A stretch of DNA of 64,000 nucleotides from Castanea sativa (GCF_040712315.1 NC_134015.1:52367464-52431463); one strand, 5' to 3'. Shown: positions 17,833 to 30,171, counted from the stretch's first letter. A program made the numbers and translations. Notes: generated from the letters alone by a model not told the origin.

Positions 17833-20800
17833 ATCCTCCACTAGGTTGTAATAATATATGTCTCACTTGATTGATATCCTATCATGCATAATAAAAGATG
17901 TCTTTCAACTTAAACTTCCCTTTAGTGTAATTGCTCAAGAAATCAACATGGTTAATGGTGGCTTGGTGTTTAAACCAAAACTCTTATGTGTTAAAATCGG
18001 AAACAACACACACATGAGAACATCCACAACACATTTAGATATCCAAGTTGTTAGCACTATTATGGCAATGTGTTCTACCTGGTTTAGTGAACAAGTACAA
18101 GAGAAACCCTTTTATTCTTGCTAGAAGCGACACCATTCCTATGTTCACAAAGGTGAAGTTCCTTTTTATGTCCCTGTTATACAGAAATTTATAATTTATG
18201 AACTTCATTAAGAGTTTAAAACTCATCCTCAATGTCATCATAACAGTCTACACTAATCCATCCTAAATGAAACACAAATTTAGTGTTCTTACTAACCACG
18301 TATCAATAGTTTGTTGTTACCCTTTAAACCTCTTAGATATAATCAGTTTGAGGTTGGGTTTCCACTATTGGTGATTCTCTTAAAAGAAGGGTTTTAGTCT
18401 CATTCCAATGGATGTTATCTGTATCAAGTCTCGAGACACACTTTGGTAAATGACCTATTTTATATATAGAATTACTTAGGTAATGGATTAGTCCAACCAC
18501 ATTTGACTTGTCTTACGTATTCTTGTCTTAGACTTTTAAGTCTAAGTTCACATTGTATACAACTCATGTATAACATACGCATTGTGGTTTCACAACTACA
18601 GTACAAGGAAAGGGTTTACTATGGTCGTGGCCACGACACTTTATCAAAATCTTAGTCATTTTCTTTCCTTGTCTATTACCATTATAATCAATGCTCTCAA
18701 TTTAATTCTGTAGTAGAGTAAGAAATACACCTTATTTCTTTAATGCTTACACATAGCACCCTCACATGTAGTGATTATCTAACTAGACATAGATCTTATC
18801 ACTCACATCATTAATAGAATTAAACTTGAATATTCTATATAATAGATATTCATCACAATTAAGTACTTTCTAGTGATCAACCTCAAATTTTAGAAACTTT
18901 GAAAGTCTACATACTGTGAAGGCAATTTCTAGTTTAGTTTCCATACATGATATGCAATATGTACTTAATACACTAGCAAACTCGAGCTGTGCATCCACCC
19001 TTCCAATAATCTCTTTATTTAATATTGGGATCAAAGTGTCTTTGCCTCTTTAAAGATATTAAAATCTAAGAAGTAAGTTCTCAATACTAATATCAACACA
19101 ATGAGATAACACAATTTCCAAAAGAATGAGAAATCACTAATTTTAACACAATAAGATTACTCAAATCTCAACAAAATGAGATAACATAAATCTCAAAATG
19201 AGATTAATATAGTGCACATCTCCACTATATTTATTTACTTGATTCTCATTCATAAAAATATAAAAAAATAAAAAAATTCGTTTAATTAAGGAAATACAAA
19301 CTCACAGGTCTTTCAAGCAAACTTCCTTGCTAAGATCACTTTTTTTAAGAAAGTCACTTCACATCTATATGATGCATACTCAAATTATATGTGGAGACAC
19401 AATCCAATATTTCATTATTGATCCTTGAATGTTCAATTAATGAACTCACTTGTACTCTCTTTATTTCACAAAAAGGTACTTTCAAAATAGGATCACATTA
19501 TGTGCTTGTTTAAACTCGAGACATCTACCACATATGACATAATTTAATCACAATGAATTTAACATCCCTTGATGTTAATTCTCAATACCTTTATCAAGCA
19601 CATCTTTGATGCACATTAACATTCTTATGAGTCCATGACTCGTTTAAGGGTTATACCCTTACACTTTCTTGGATATCATAATTCCACAATTTGAGTTTCT
19701 AAACCCCACAATTTGAGTTCTCAACCATTCCAAAATTCACATATAAACACACATTATAATTACATATATCAAAATGTAATAATAGAATATAGTGAATTTC
19801 CTTAAAATTATATGAATGGTTTTAAAGATATCAAACTAATAACACAAATAGTTATTAGTGTATAGACATCAAAAATCTATCTTTTTCCCTTTATTTCAAA
19901 CCTTTTATTTTTAACCTTAGACCAAAAGATTTTATAATTTATTCTAATACCCACTCACAACCGATTGGTTTAGAAACTAGAGGTAGATCCATTAAGACCC
20001 AATTATTATTAAATAATATCGAGTCTATCTCATCGTTAATAGCTTTTATAATAGAAAACTACATCTTTTTAGAAGCACAAAACTTTCTCAAACTTTAGGA
20101 TCACTTCCCTCAAAGAATACCGCAGGTATGTAATTAGGACTATACTTTTATTACCTTTAATAAGGTAAACAAGAGCTTCACATGAAATAAAATTTAGATT
20201 AAAATTCTTTTTATTTCTCAAACTTTGACTCTACCTTTGTTCACTTGGTGAACCACATTTAAATCTTTAATTTCACTAAATGTGATATTTAAGATTGGAG
20301 TAATTTACTCGTGTTTAAGTAGGTATCAGGGTATCCTTGAAATCATCTTTGAATTTAAAGTCAATAAATTCAATACCCTTTGATTTCACTCTTATATTAG
20401 ACATTAAGTCTAATAAACTACATACCATCGAATCTACTCAAAACCTACATATAAACTTTATATAGCTCTTTGACTAATTAGTCCTCTTTGATCAATCATT
20501 TACAAAAAAGTTAAACACCCCCATGGTTTAAAATGATAAGTATTTGGTTACATTCTCATTTCATAACACATATGAAATACCTTTGGGATGGAACTCTATT
20601 ATGCACATAGCATATACTAAGCAAAGCTTCTTCCCATTGATCAGATAAGAACTTAGCTAATTGCACTCAAGTTTATGACATTCACCATATCAAATAGAGT
20701 TCTCTCTTTTGACCAAACCATTTTATTAGGGTATATAAGGGACTGCACTTTAGTGTATTATGACATGTTCCTCACGAAAAATAATATACATTTAGAAATA

Positions 20801-21279
20801 TTTATCATTTCTAATTAATATACAATTCAATTCAAATCATCATGCTTATATAAATTATATCATGTTTTGACATAAATTTCAAGAATTTGAAATTTAAAAA
20901 TCTCAATCTAGCATGCCACAAATAAAGAATCAACAATATAAGCACAACCAAAACATATTGATAAATAACACTCAGGTAGTAACATATCCATTGATTACTA
21001 ATATCTCATTCTTGGACAAGACCATTTTTAAATAACAAATTGGTTTTTCTTGATATTAGGTACATGAAAATATAGCATTGGTCAAGAGAACTTCTTGCCA
21101 AACCTTAATTTCACTTCAACAATGCACTTTCCATGAACTTTTGTCTTACAGTGAATGTCCATAAGCACCTCTAGTTCTATGGAAGACTCCTCATAAGTCT
21201 TGAATTGTGTCTTGTAGTTGTACACATGCAACATTACACTTGAATCAAAACACCAATTAGAAGGATTTGTAATTATAGC
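17833..21279 (-). pseudogene. Copia internal region, pol remnants
   Basis: Runs from the 3' LTR back to the solo LTR insertion. It is full of stops on both strands. On the minus strand, integrase-like words are readable near 20580-20700, and the protease D-S-S motif with the following H-V lies near 21200-21250. The reverse transcriptase and RNase H should lie between 18000 and 20400, but no intact catalytic motif was found there. Confidence 0.6.
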
Positions 21280-23990
21280 TGTAACATTTCAACCTAATTG
21301 CATATTTAATATGGGTTTATATACTTATGATTATCTTAATTACTCTAAGTGCATAAAGCTTTGCTATTGTGATATTATAAAACATATATGCTCTTTTAAT
21401 GTTATGGAAAGAAATTATAAGGGTAATGGTTTATATGTAAAGTTATATTATTGTTTGGGCATTTTTAGAATATAAGCTTATAAGGGGGGGGGGGGGGGGA
21501 AGTAAATTTTAAAAAAGTTGAAAGGTGAGTCACCAACCCACTATTCCCCTTAGCTTACACGTGCCCCACAAAACATTTCTCCCTTATCTTTCTTTGGTTG
21601 CACCGGAAAGTTCAGCTCTTTTTCTTCTTTCTCTATTCCTTTTTCTTTGTTCTTGTTTCTTTCTTCTCTCTTTGCTCTTACATGGCAGCCCTCCCTCTCT
21701 CACCGAAACAATATATCCCTCTCTAAAGAAGAAATTAAAAGGTTAATACTAAAGTTTCAGCTTCAAGGTTGTGGGTAAGTAATCAAAACCTCATTTGATT
21801 TTGGGTATGTTGATGGTATAATTGTTTTGTTTATTTTCCCTTCTTTATTCTCTAATCTGATTTTAGAAGCTGAACTTATGATTCTGTTTTATTAATTTGA
21901 AATATTGATGATATTATGGTCAATTGGATGCTTATTAATGCATTTTAATATGTATAGTATAGGTATAAAAATACCCAATTGAAATAAAGGTCAATTGCAT
22001 TTAGTTGATGATTTTGTAAGAAAATCTGTTAAAGCTGTCACTGTGACAGATTTGGTGTTTACAACAAGAAAAATCTGGATTAAATCATATTCTGTGAATT
22101 AGAATGCTAGGAGTAGTTTTCATGAATCCGAAGACACATATAGTTGTAATGGAAGTGGTCTCATAGCATTTGGATTGATATAAAAATAATGGTTTAATTT
22201 CTAAGTTGCATGAAATTCTGTTAGAACAGATTTGAGCATGTTGTCTTGTAGTATTTTTAATAAATCATGGTTTTATGCTTTGACTCTGAAATTGATACGG
22301 TATATACTAGACATCCAGGGAAATAGCTCTGAAAAATTTCATGACATTTGGATGCGTATGGACAACCCATTTGTATTTTTACAAATGAGGTATATGCTGC
22401 TGAAATGAGCAATAAACAGTGAATGATAACTCTGACTTTGCGGATTTAATTTTGAAGTTAGAGTGAATATTTTGAGCTATAATTTAATATGCTCACCTTT
22501 TGGTATGTCTAGATAGATGAATTTTTATGCATTGTTTTATCTATGTTTTGGTATGTAATGTGTTTGATGAATATACCTTATTTTTGGGGAAACTTTATGT
22601 GATGAGAATTAAGATTTTCTTGAGTTTGAGAGTTAGGTTGTGATTGAGGTATAAGTTTATCTATTTAGAAAGAATTTGTTAGTAATAAGTTTCGGTCTTT
22701 CATTTAGGTGACGAGAACGAGAACATGGACACTTGAGCTCCTTTTGTACAAATCTCTCGCGTCTTCTGTTTTCAAGTAAGGGATATGTGACATGTTCGTT
22801 TGATAAATCATGAGGTTATTTTAAAGTATATTATGCATTAAAAGGTTTTTTTGTTAGAGATACGGCATATAATCATGTTTCAGATAAAGATATGTTCATG
22901 AGCTTTTGAAAACTTATGTATGTTATTTAAGCATATTGATGCTATTGTTAATTCCACGAATATGATGTTTAAAGAAAAGAATGAAAATGCTATTATTATG
23001 AAATGTCATGCAAACTATGAATTTTAGTATTATTGAGGATGGCGGTACGTCCGCGCTCAATCAAAGCATTATTGAGGATGGCAGTGCGTTCGCACTCAAT
23101 CAAAGTATGTACTGAGGATGGCGGTTCGTCCGCGCTCGATCAAAGCATAAGTTTATGTTAAAAGTCATAATATTTTATGAGAAGAAGTTATGAAGGAAAT
23201 GAGTATTTTATATGATTTTAAAGAGTTAATATAAATTTTAGTGACTTTGTAAGAAATGAAATGAATTTAGTTTGAAAGATTTTGTAGTATTAATCTGATA
23301 AGGAAAAGGAAAACAATTATTTCCCTATGAAAAATGTGTATGTTGTTATTATGAATAGTATAAAATACTATGTATGAAAATATGTTCTCCTATCTGAATA
23401 TCAATAAAATATTTGATTTACATGCATTCTTATTAAAAGCCCATGAAGCTTGAACCCTTATTGGGTTTCGCACCTCATCCTATTATATTTTAGTGCACAT
23501 GTTCTTTCCAGGAAGTAGCGAGAGCATTAGAGGTGGCAAGGATTCTGTGATTCTCGTTTGTTAGAATGTATAGTTTTTTGTTATATAGTAGTTTAGCTCT
23601 TTTGTTGTATAGGAGGAATCAAGATGTTCTTGATCATTTGAGCACAAATGTAATTCGAAACTTTAGTTTGGTTTGAACCCCAGTTGTATGTCTTTGGGGT
23701 TGGGTTTGTAAATAAGAGTTTTTGCTAAATGTTTAGCTATGTAATATTTACATGAATACCCTAAGTTTCAGCCAAGTGGTAATCTTGCAAAGCTCAAATA
23801 AAATGAGGTTTCAAGGTTTTCATCATTTTTGTATATTATGACTTTTATGCAAGAAAATAAACAGGAATACAGGAAACAATTCTTGATAAGCACCTTCAGT
23901 TTAGGTTGGTTCGTGTTAGTATTGAGGTAAACTTAATATTAACATGCCGGTCATGCTCTAAATTCTGAAGTACATGTTTGGGTCGTGACA
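21280..23990. mobile_element. Long solo LTR (about 2.7 kb), Gypsy-type
   Basis: Begins TGTAACATTTC and ends GGGTCGTGACA. Such TGTAAC...TGACA ends are common in plant Gypsy LTRs, by recall. The flanks ATAGC (21275-21279) and ACAGC (23991-23995) form a 5-bp TSD with one mismatch. Copia sequence resumes on both sides. The interior holds a poly(G) run near 21485-21500, a pyrimidine-rich block at 21580-21720 and three tandem copies of a 43-45 bp motif. No protein is encoded, consistent with recombination between two LTRs. Confidence 0.75.
23030..23150. repeat. Three tandem copies of a 43-45 bp motif in the solo LTR
   Basis: The core GAGGATGGCGGTACGTCCGC followed by GCTCAATCAAAGCAT recurs three times, with variants such as GGCAGTGCGTTCGC. 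Changes between copies sit mainly at CG dinucleotides (CG to TG/CA), as expected from loss of methylated cytosine. Confidence 0.85.
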
Positions 23991-23995
23991 ACAGC

Positions 23996-24907
23996 CATAT
24001 GAAATATAGTGATCTTTATTACATACATCACTTACCATAGCAATAATGTCCTTAATGACAATTGCTTCATTGGCATTTCCATCTTCATCCTTCTTATTCT
24101 TTAAGAACTTACATTCTCAAATGTGATGGTCTTTCTTTCCACAAAGGAAACCTGACATTCTACTTGTCATTGTTGGGATCCTTAGAGTTGTTCTTCTAAA
24201 ATAATTTACACTCTTATTCACATTCAAGTGTTTATTGTTTTTACTAGAACTTCAAATCTTAACGTTGTTCACATTCACTTTAGAATTGGTGTTAGATACA
24301 CCTCTAATCGGACTTTCCTCTTCAATTCAATGATGTGGTCTGAATTGATCTAAAGTGAGATCTTCTGACATGTTTCTTAATGTCCTCACATAGTTTAGAA
24401 AACCACTTAGGAATATATTCATATACTCTATCACTTTAAGAGTTTAAATTCCCACCATTTAGATTTTCTACTTCACTTTGTAACATTTAAACATGTTAAA
24501 ATTTCATTCTTATATCTCAATTCAAATAATTCGCAACACATGCAAATATTCTAACAAAGAAACTCATCAATCAATTTGAAATTCAAATTGCCCATGAACA
24601 AGAAATTCGTACCTTCAATGTTCAAACTATGAACATGGTTTTTAATGCATTCACAATGTGAAAGAATTATTACCTTGTCTTGCCAACAAATAAACTTGTT
24701 TCTTTAAGCCTTTTTCCATTGAATCTTCTTTATGATCGATTCATCATTTGATTCTTTGAACAACTCTTCAAATCCAAGTCAATTACTCTTTCTATTGTGT
24801 AAAATTGGTTCCATCAAAAAGATCCAATTTCACCAAACCATAGTTCAACATCTTCAAAGTTGTACCATCATTTACTCATTGTCTTGTAGTCAAATATTGT
24901 CTAAGAT
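23996..24907 (-). pseudogene. Copia gag remnant
   Basis: Between the solo LTR and the 5' LTR of the Copia element. The minus-strand zinc knuckle near 24110-24170 identifies it as gag. The rest of the frame is broken. The bases just inside the LTR at 24880-24907 do not match an initiator-Met primer-binding site that I recognise. Confidence 0.55.
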
Positions 24908-25526
24908 TGTTGGAGATATTACAAAAAGTAATAATGGAAGAACAAAATTAACACAAAAGAAAAATAGAAAATAGATAACTTGGAGACACAATATTGTTTT
25001 CCTTAGACAATATTTGCCCCCCACACTTTTGTTGCTAAAGGGTTATCGCAAATTTGTCTCCAGGAATACAACCAAAATGTTGAGTTCAACAGATAACAAT
25101 TCTGGAGAATGACCACAAGATTTATTGTTTTTAAACTTACTCTTTTGTGGAGTTAATTATTTTTCAAGTGAACATAAGCCTCTATTTATACCCATAGGGT
25201 TATGTTTCATGAAAATGCACGCATATAGAGTTAGTTATTTTTCAAGTGAACATAAGTCTCTATTCATAAAAAGGCACGTATGTTTCATGAAAAGACACAT
25301 ATGGAGAGTTAGTTATTTTTTCATAGAACAGTTAACAAAGATTGAAACCTCTTCAACTTTTCTGAATAGTCACCAGGAATTTTTGCAGAAAATTCTAGAA
25401 AATTCAGTTTTTTGAATTTTTACTAAGAAAATTCCAGAACTTAAATTTTCACTTTATAAAACCATATTATCCAAACTCAAACATCATTATTACAACCTAT
25501 CCTTGTATATACCTATATATACAACA
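24908..25526 (-). repeat. Copia LTR (5' LTR in element orientation)
   Basis: TGTTGGAGATATTAC to TATACAACA. It is the partner of 17221-17832. It lies on the Gag side, hence the 5' LTR of a minus-strand element. Confidence 0.85.
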
Positions 25527-25580
25527 TCATTCTCTATTATAGAGATTATTTTGCTTTTACCTAAGCTATTGGTGATGCTC

Positions 25581-26750
25581 TAACAAGAAGGAAATTAATC
25601 ATTTTATTACTATTATACCTATCATTTTATAAAAATAAATGAATTTAATTTAGATTCAATGGTGATAATTTTATAGAAATTCTACAACGTATTATGATCC
25701 AAGCAACTACTTTAGTCCACTAGTCAAATCAAAACAAAACTCCACAAACCAGAAATCATAGTTTTTACAATCAAAAAGAGTAGACGAATGTTGTTTTCTT
25801 TTGGTTGCTCAACAACGACTCCATTGCCATTGCTTTTATTGGGGCTTGTTTCCTATTACAAAATCTTCACACTTTCTTGACTCCAACTAGACTCTGACAC
25901 TATTTAATTTCCCTTTTCATTAATATTTTCACGTGTAATATGTTTATGGTTTGGCTTAAAATGCTTTATTAAAAAAGTGTAAGATTTTTTTTTTCTTTTG
26001 AGAGAGTTTTAACTTATGACATCTGCTTCTGATGATACATTATTTATCATCAAACCAACATCAATTAGTTTTTGTTGTAGGTGAGAATTGAACTCCAGAT
26101 CTTTTATTCAACCATCAAAGACTTTACTAATTAAGCTAACAGGAACCCACTAAACGTATAAGATTTAATTTATAAATTTTGAGAAATAAAATTTAATTTT
26201 AAGGAAAACCACCCCTCTCAATTAAAATGTAATTTGACATAAATTCTTTGTCAGCCATAAGCTCACAGCTAATTTACATTTTTTTAATATAAAATAGAAA
26301 TTTTATTCTAATTTAATCTAATTTAAGTATATATGTGGGTGAAATTTCCTCCTGAAAATTTGAATCTCGACCCTTGTCCCCTACACCTCACAAGTATAAA
26401 TACTTGTGGAGTGACCATTGCATCAAAAGTGCACGATAGACAGCTAATTTACATTGAAACCGAACAGTGGGCCCGTTATTGCAAATTGGGCTTCTACTAA
26501 TCTTAAGCCCCCAACTTGTATTTTCATACTTACGCTAACAAAAAAAAAATCAAAAACAAAATAGCCAAAGAGGCAAATTCCATTGACACATGCGAGAGGT
26601 TTGGGCTAATTTTAAGCCTCAACTTGTATTTTTTAATGCTTACTCAAACCAAAAAACAAAATAGCTACACAAAAAAAAAAAAAAGAAAAAAAAAAAAAAA
26701 AAAAGATAAATCCCATTGTCATCTATGAGAGGTTTGGGCTAATGGCCTAA
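25581..26750. other. Intergenic AT-rich DNA with short repeats
   Basis: No gene. It holds a SINE-like copy at 26275-26445. About 26485-26740 there is a diverged tandem duplication of roughly 110-120 bp, with GGTTTGGGCTAAT and CAACTTGTATTTT in both units, each unit ending in an A-rich tract. Confidence 0.5.
26275..26445 (-). mobile_element. SINE-like dispersed repeat, family S2 copy 2
   Basis: Same family and orientation as 9058-9215. It shares the AATCTAATTTAAGTATATAT block, CTCGACCCTTG and the CACAAGTATAAATACTTGTG palindrome followed by GAGTGACCA. Read on the minus strand, GAGATTCAAAT could be a degenerate B box. Confidence 0.5.
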
Positions 26751-27751
26751 GAGCATTTTCATCAACTCTCTTATAAAAAATGTCATTTTGATACACCAAA
26801 AGCCTACTTTATTATTTAACACATCATTTTACAATTCCCCATTTATCACATTTTCTATTCTTCAATTCTATACATTAAAATAATATTTATACCACATTAC
26901 AATAATATATTAACTCCTCCTCCTCATCATCATCTTCATCATCAACAACAACAACAATAATGGCACAACCACCCTGCCACAACAAATGGCCACCAACACC
27001 ACTGCCGCAACAACACCGATAGCCACCACAGGCACAAACTCACATCCACCAACACCATCTTACAAAAAAAAAAAAACCACAACCAAAAAAAAAAAAAAAA
27101 AGATCCACAACAACCCAATGGCACAAACACCACAACCACTCAATAATCACCACCACAACCACCAAATTGCTGCCACAACCACAATACCATTCTCATAACT
27201 AACCCACAAGCCACCACATTCACAAACCTCAAAACCCGTCCCAAATCAAACAAACCCACAGTTCAGGTGACGAGATCGGCTTCAAGCGGGAGACGTCAGC
27301 GACGAGATCGGCTTCAAGCAGCTTTAGACGAGATCAACTTCAAGCAGCTTTAGACGAGATCCGCTTCAAGCAGCTTTAGACGAGATCGGTTTCAGCAGCT
27401 TGAGGTGGCTTTAGGCGAGAGAGAAGACGACTATGGCTTAAGGTGGCTTTAGGCTAGAGGGAGCTGTGGAGGATGACTATGGCTCCGGCAAGATCGGTGA
27501 GATAAGCGGCGAGATTGGCGGCTTCAGCGAGAGAGAGGAAATGGCGGGTAGAGAAGTCAAATGAGATAAAAGAGAGAGAGAGTACCTAAGTGAATATATG
27601 AGAGAGAAAGTTCGGTGAATAAACAAGTAATAAAAAAATTTGCAACATGCTACAGTTGACACATTTGGAACACCTCAAGAGGCTTGAATAATGGTGTTTG
27701 GTGTGTCAAATGTCAAATATTTAGTATTTGACATAATTGATAACAGTGTTC
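26751..27751. mobile_element. Second Harbinger/Tourist-like TIR element (about 1 kb)
   Basis: The left end GAGCATTTTCATCAA and the reverse complement of the right end, GAACACTGTTATCAA, match at 11 of 15 positions. Both are flanked by TAA (26748-26750 and 27752-27754). A MITE-like pair of longer subterminal stretches (TTTTGATACACCAAAAG and TTTGACACACCAAACACC) is also inverted. The ends resemble those of the element at 16580. The interior carries CAA/CCA-rich low-complexity DNA (26940-27230) and a 26-bp tandem repeat, but no transposase. Confidence 0.5.
27265..27400. repeat. 26-bp tandem repeat, about 4-5 copies
   Basis: The unit is GACGAGATC-NNC-TTCAAGCAGCTTTA, repeated with small changes. 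26 is not a multiple of three, so it is unlikely to be a coding repeat. It lies inside the TIR element at 26751-27751. Confidence 0.8.
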
Positions 27752-27968
27752 TAATGCCAACAAAATTTAAGATATTTCAAAACTAACTAATTTAGTCCTT
27801 AAACCCAACTTAATTCATAAGACAATTAAAGAAAAAAATTGACTAACAATCTTAAGAATGTTTAGCCTAGTTACTAGTTAGTATCAAAAAAAAGTTTTTT
27901 TACACGTAAGATACACGTAATGGAACAAGAATAAATCGGCTTGTTTAGTACTGTTTGATAAAAGATAT

Positions 27969-28118
27969 AGGGGTGTTTGGTTGGTGTTTTCAAACAACCA
28001 CTTTCAATTTTTAAACAACATTACATACATTTTCACATATTTTTTCACCCATACGTATTTTCACAAATATTTTCAAATAACAATTTTCAATTTTTAAATA
28101 TATACACCAAACAAGCCA
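27969..28118. mobile_element. Probable hAT-type MITE (about 150 bp)
   Basis: Starts near GGGGTGTTTGGTTGGTGT and ends ACACCAAACAAGCC, an imperfect inverted pair of the GTGTTTGG type common in plant hAT MITEs. The interior repeats ATTTTCA motifs. I could not fix an 8-bp TSD. Confidence 0.4.
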
Positions 28119-28190
28119 TAGCTTGTTAAAAAATAACTTTCTTAAAATGAAAACGATTGGCATCAAAAGTCAAACACGATATATAAAATA

Positions 28191-28991
28191 GGGTAAATTC
28201 TACAAATCTCCCCTGAGGATTGTGATAATACTAATTAGGTCCAACGTATTCTAAAACCTACCAATTTAGTCCTCAAAAGACAATTTTGTCCCAAACTTTC
28301 CTTCTCTTTCTCTATTCTGTCCTCTCCCCTTCTCTCTTCTCTTTCTCTCTCTCTCTTAGATCTCTCTCTCAAAACCCATCGCCTAACAAACCCATATCAC
28401 CAGCGGGTTGGGATCCTGTGGCAGAGGAGGATGATTCTTCCTCCACAGTCCTCGGCCTCACCAACTTCCAGCTCCACGATCTCGAGTCAGTCGAGTTGCC
28501 CCTGAGTCTTACTGCGAATCGTTTGTCTAACTTGGACTCTCGGATTGGGACACTCTCCAACCTCAAAAAGCTCTCTTTTCCGCCAAAACCTAATCCACGA
28601 TAACGCCCTCGAACCCATCTCTCGTTGGGACGCCTTGTCAGCTCTTGAGGTTTTCTATTATTCTATTTCATTGTCTTCAACTTTGGTTGGATAAAATTAT
28701 ATGCTTTTACTCTTTCATTTTGTTCTTAATGCATGTGTCTGGTTTTCCTGCTGCTCTGTTTCAAACAAGATAAGCGTTAGCTAAAAGGCTTTCAAGCTCA
28801 GACTTCGTTAATTTGGACTTATCAAATAAAATAAATGTCTGCCTTTCTTGGGTCTATGTTTGGATTCTCAGAAAATGTTTGAAAAGAGAAATATAAGTTG
28901 AAAACCTTGAAGATATTAGGGTTTCTCAATTTGTGGTGGTCAGTGGTTTTTCTAGTGGCTGTGGGTGATATGGGTTTGTTGGGCGGTGGGT

Positions 28992-29030
<39 letters not shown>

Positions 29031-29159
29031 AGAAACGAAGATAGATGAGAGAGAGAGAAAGAAAGTTAGGGACAAAATTGTCTTTTGTGGACTAAATTGG
29101 TAGGTTTTAGAATGTGTGGGACTTAATTGGTATTATCACAAATCCCATGGAATTTATTC
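28191..29159. mobile_element. Pack-MULE carrying a captured gene fragment
   Basis: A perfect 9-bp duplication TATAAAATA lies at 28182-28190 and 29160-29168, the TSD length of Mutator elements. The ends GGGTAAATTCTAC and (inverted) GAATAAATTCCATGG open long terminal inverted repeats of roughly 100-150 bp. These share GATTGTGATAATAC, TTCTAAAACCTACC and GACAATTTTGTCCC in opposite orientations. Between the repeats lies a fragment of a cellular LRR gene with part of an intron, so capture was at the DNA level. A (GA)n tract (28993-29026) sits inside the right repeat. There is no transposase. Confidence 0.85.
28364..28649 (+). pseudogene. Captured SDS22-like (PP1 regulatory LRR) exon fragment
   Basis: The translation contains STVLGLTNFQLHDLESVELP, then LTANRLSNLDSRIGTLSNLK and (after a frameshift) a W-D-A-L-S-A-L-E segment. 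From memory this matches the N-terminal part of the plant protein phosphatase 1 regulatory subunit of the SDS22/PPP1R7 type (At5g19680-like). The captured copy seems to lack a few residues before LTANRL and shifts frame after KKLSF. The homology stops at GAG followed by GTTTTC, a likely original exon/intron border, and intron-like DNA continues to about 28900. It is a non-functional duplicate fragment, and the donor gene is not in the window. Confidence 0.65.
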
Positions 29160-29677
29160 TATAAAATATTATTAAACTCTTCAAGCCATAGTTAGTGGTT
29201 ACTGACTTACTGGTTTGACACAGTTTTTTTCCTCAATTGGATTACAATTTCATGTAAATCAATAATGGTTTGGCTTGAAAGTTCAGTTTCGGTTTTAAAA
29301 AAACACTTTTAGAATTCTATTCCAATCAAACTTTTAATATATTTATTTGATTCTAAAAAAAATGGTTAATAATGTATCTATTTTATTAAAACTGTAAACC
29401 CAAAAATAAAAATAGAAGCTTACAAAATAACCATTGTTAAGTTCTTAATTTTTTTTTAAATTATTACAAATTTTAGCAAAAAAAGTGCACAAGTTAATGT
29501 GTCAATGAATGTAATTAATGTCACTTTAACAATGAAATAATAGAAGTGTGTTTTAGTTTTTAAGAAATTAAAAAGAAAAAGAAAAAGATATGAGTGTTTT
29601 TTTTTTTTTTAAATTTTAGAAACAAAGATATGAGTGTGTGGATTATGACATTACTTTGTTAGATCTATATAGTAAAA

Positions 29678-30118
29678 CTAGTCACTAATTTGTGTTATAC
29701 ATGGGAACCTATCTATTTGTAAGGTAGACTAAAATAATTTTATAAAATCTAAAATTGATTAAGAAACTACACCATTGCATGATTTGCTCTTGTATGATTT
29801 CAATTTGTGTTACAATTTGATGAAGAAGTCATAGCTTGAACGTGCAATGACTTACAAAAAATGTGTAACCTCGCAAACTTGGAGATAAATTATTAACGTT
29901 TGAGTTTGAGTTAAAGTTGAACTGGTTAAAGAGATAGAGTTTCACTTTTTGTTAAGTTTGGACTAAACAAAAATAATTTTGTTTAAAAAAATGATAATGA
30001 TGAGTTTGAATTTAAGTTAAACTTGTTAGAAAGATAGAGTTTCACTTATTGTTAAGTTTGAAATAAACAAAAAAAATTTTATTTAAAAAAATAATAATGA
30101 TGTGGCAAGCTCTGGAGA
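29678..30118 (-). mobile_element. Helitron-like element, copy 1 (uninterrupted)
   Basis: Read on the minus strand the 3' end is a short palindrome region, then CTAG, followed by T outside. This is the Helitron CTRR end inserted at an A/T site. The body matches 43282-45491 once two LTRs are removed, including TGTAGACTAAAATAATTTTA-type and TTTGATGAAGAAGTCAT blocks and two tandem GAGTTTGAGTTTAAG units. The 5' end is placed only approximately, near a TGCCACATCA motif (minus strand). About 440 bp, non-coding. Confidence 0.55.
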
Positions 30119-30136
30119 GGTCAATAAAGACAAAAG

Positions 30137-30171
<35 letters not shown>

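Larger units (their letters stand above)
17221..25526 (-). mobile_element. Degenerate Copia LTR retrotransposon
   Basis: Two homologous LTRs bound the element, with flanks TAATT and TCATT as a one-mismatch 5-bp TSD. Coding remnants read on the minus strand. Near 24110-24170 there is a Gag zinc knuckle L-C-G-K-K-D-H-H-I, with its first Cys changed to Gly and a stop in place of Arg. Near 21200-21250 D-S-S-V-M-L-H-V stands where the protease D-S-G-A-T-x-H-V is expected. Near 20580-20700 there are integrase-like pieces (NRVPSQ, WEEALL). The order protease then integrase, with Gag near the right LTR, fits Copia on the minus strand. Many stops and frameshifts make it non-autonomous. A 2.7-kb solo LTR interrupts it between Gag and protease. 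Confidence 0.8.
16580..25580. mobile_element. Harbinger/Tourist-type TIR element, split by a Copia retrotransposon
   Basis: The left end is GAGCATCTCCAACAG at 16580-16594. The right end at 25566-25580 is the reverse complement of GAGCATCACCAATAG, so the terminal inverted repeats match at 13 of 15 positions. Both flanks carry TAA (16577-16579 and 25581-25583), the 3-bp target site of PIF/Harbinger elements. Removing the Copia insertion at 17221-25526 leaves about 690 bp of element. The interior has no transposase ORF. Confidence 0.7.

Noticed and set aside
21525..21746. 73-codon Leu/Ser/Phe-rich ORF
   Set aside because: Lies in the pyrimidine-rich block of the solo LTR. It has no similarity and no gene context.
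26942..27198. Thr/His/Asn-rich plus-strand ORF and its Trp/Phe-rich antisense
   Set aside because: Translations of CAA/CCA-rich low-complexity DNA inside a TIR element.
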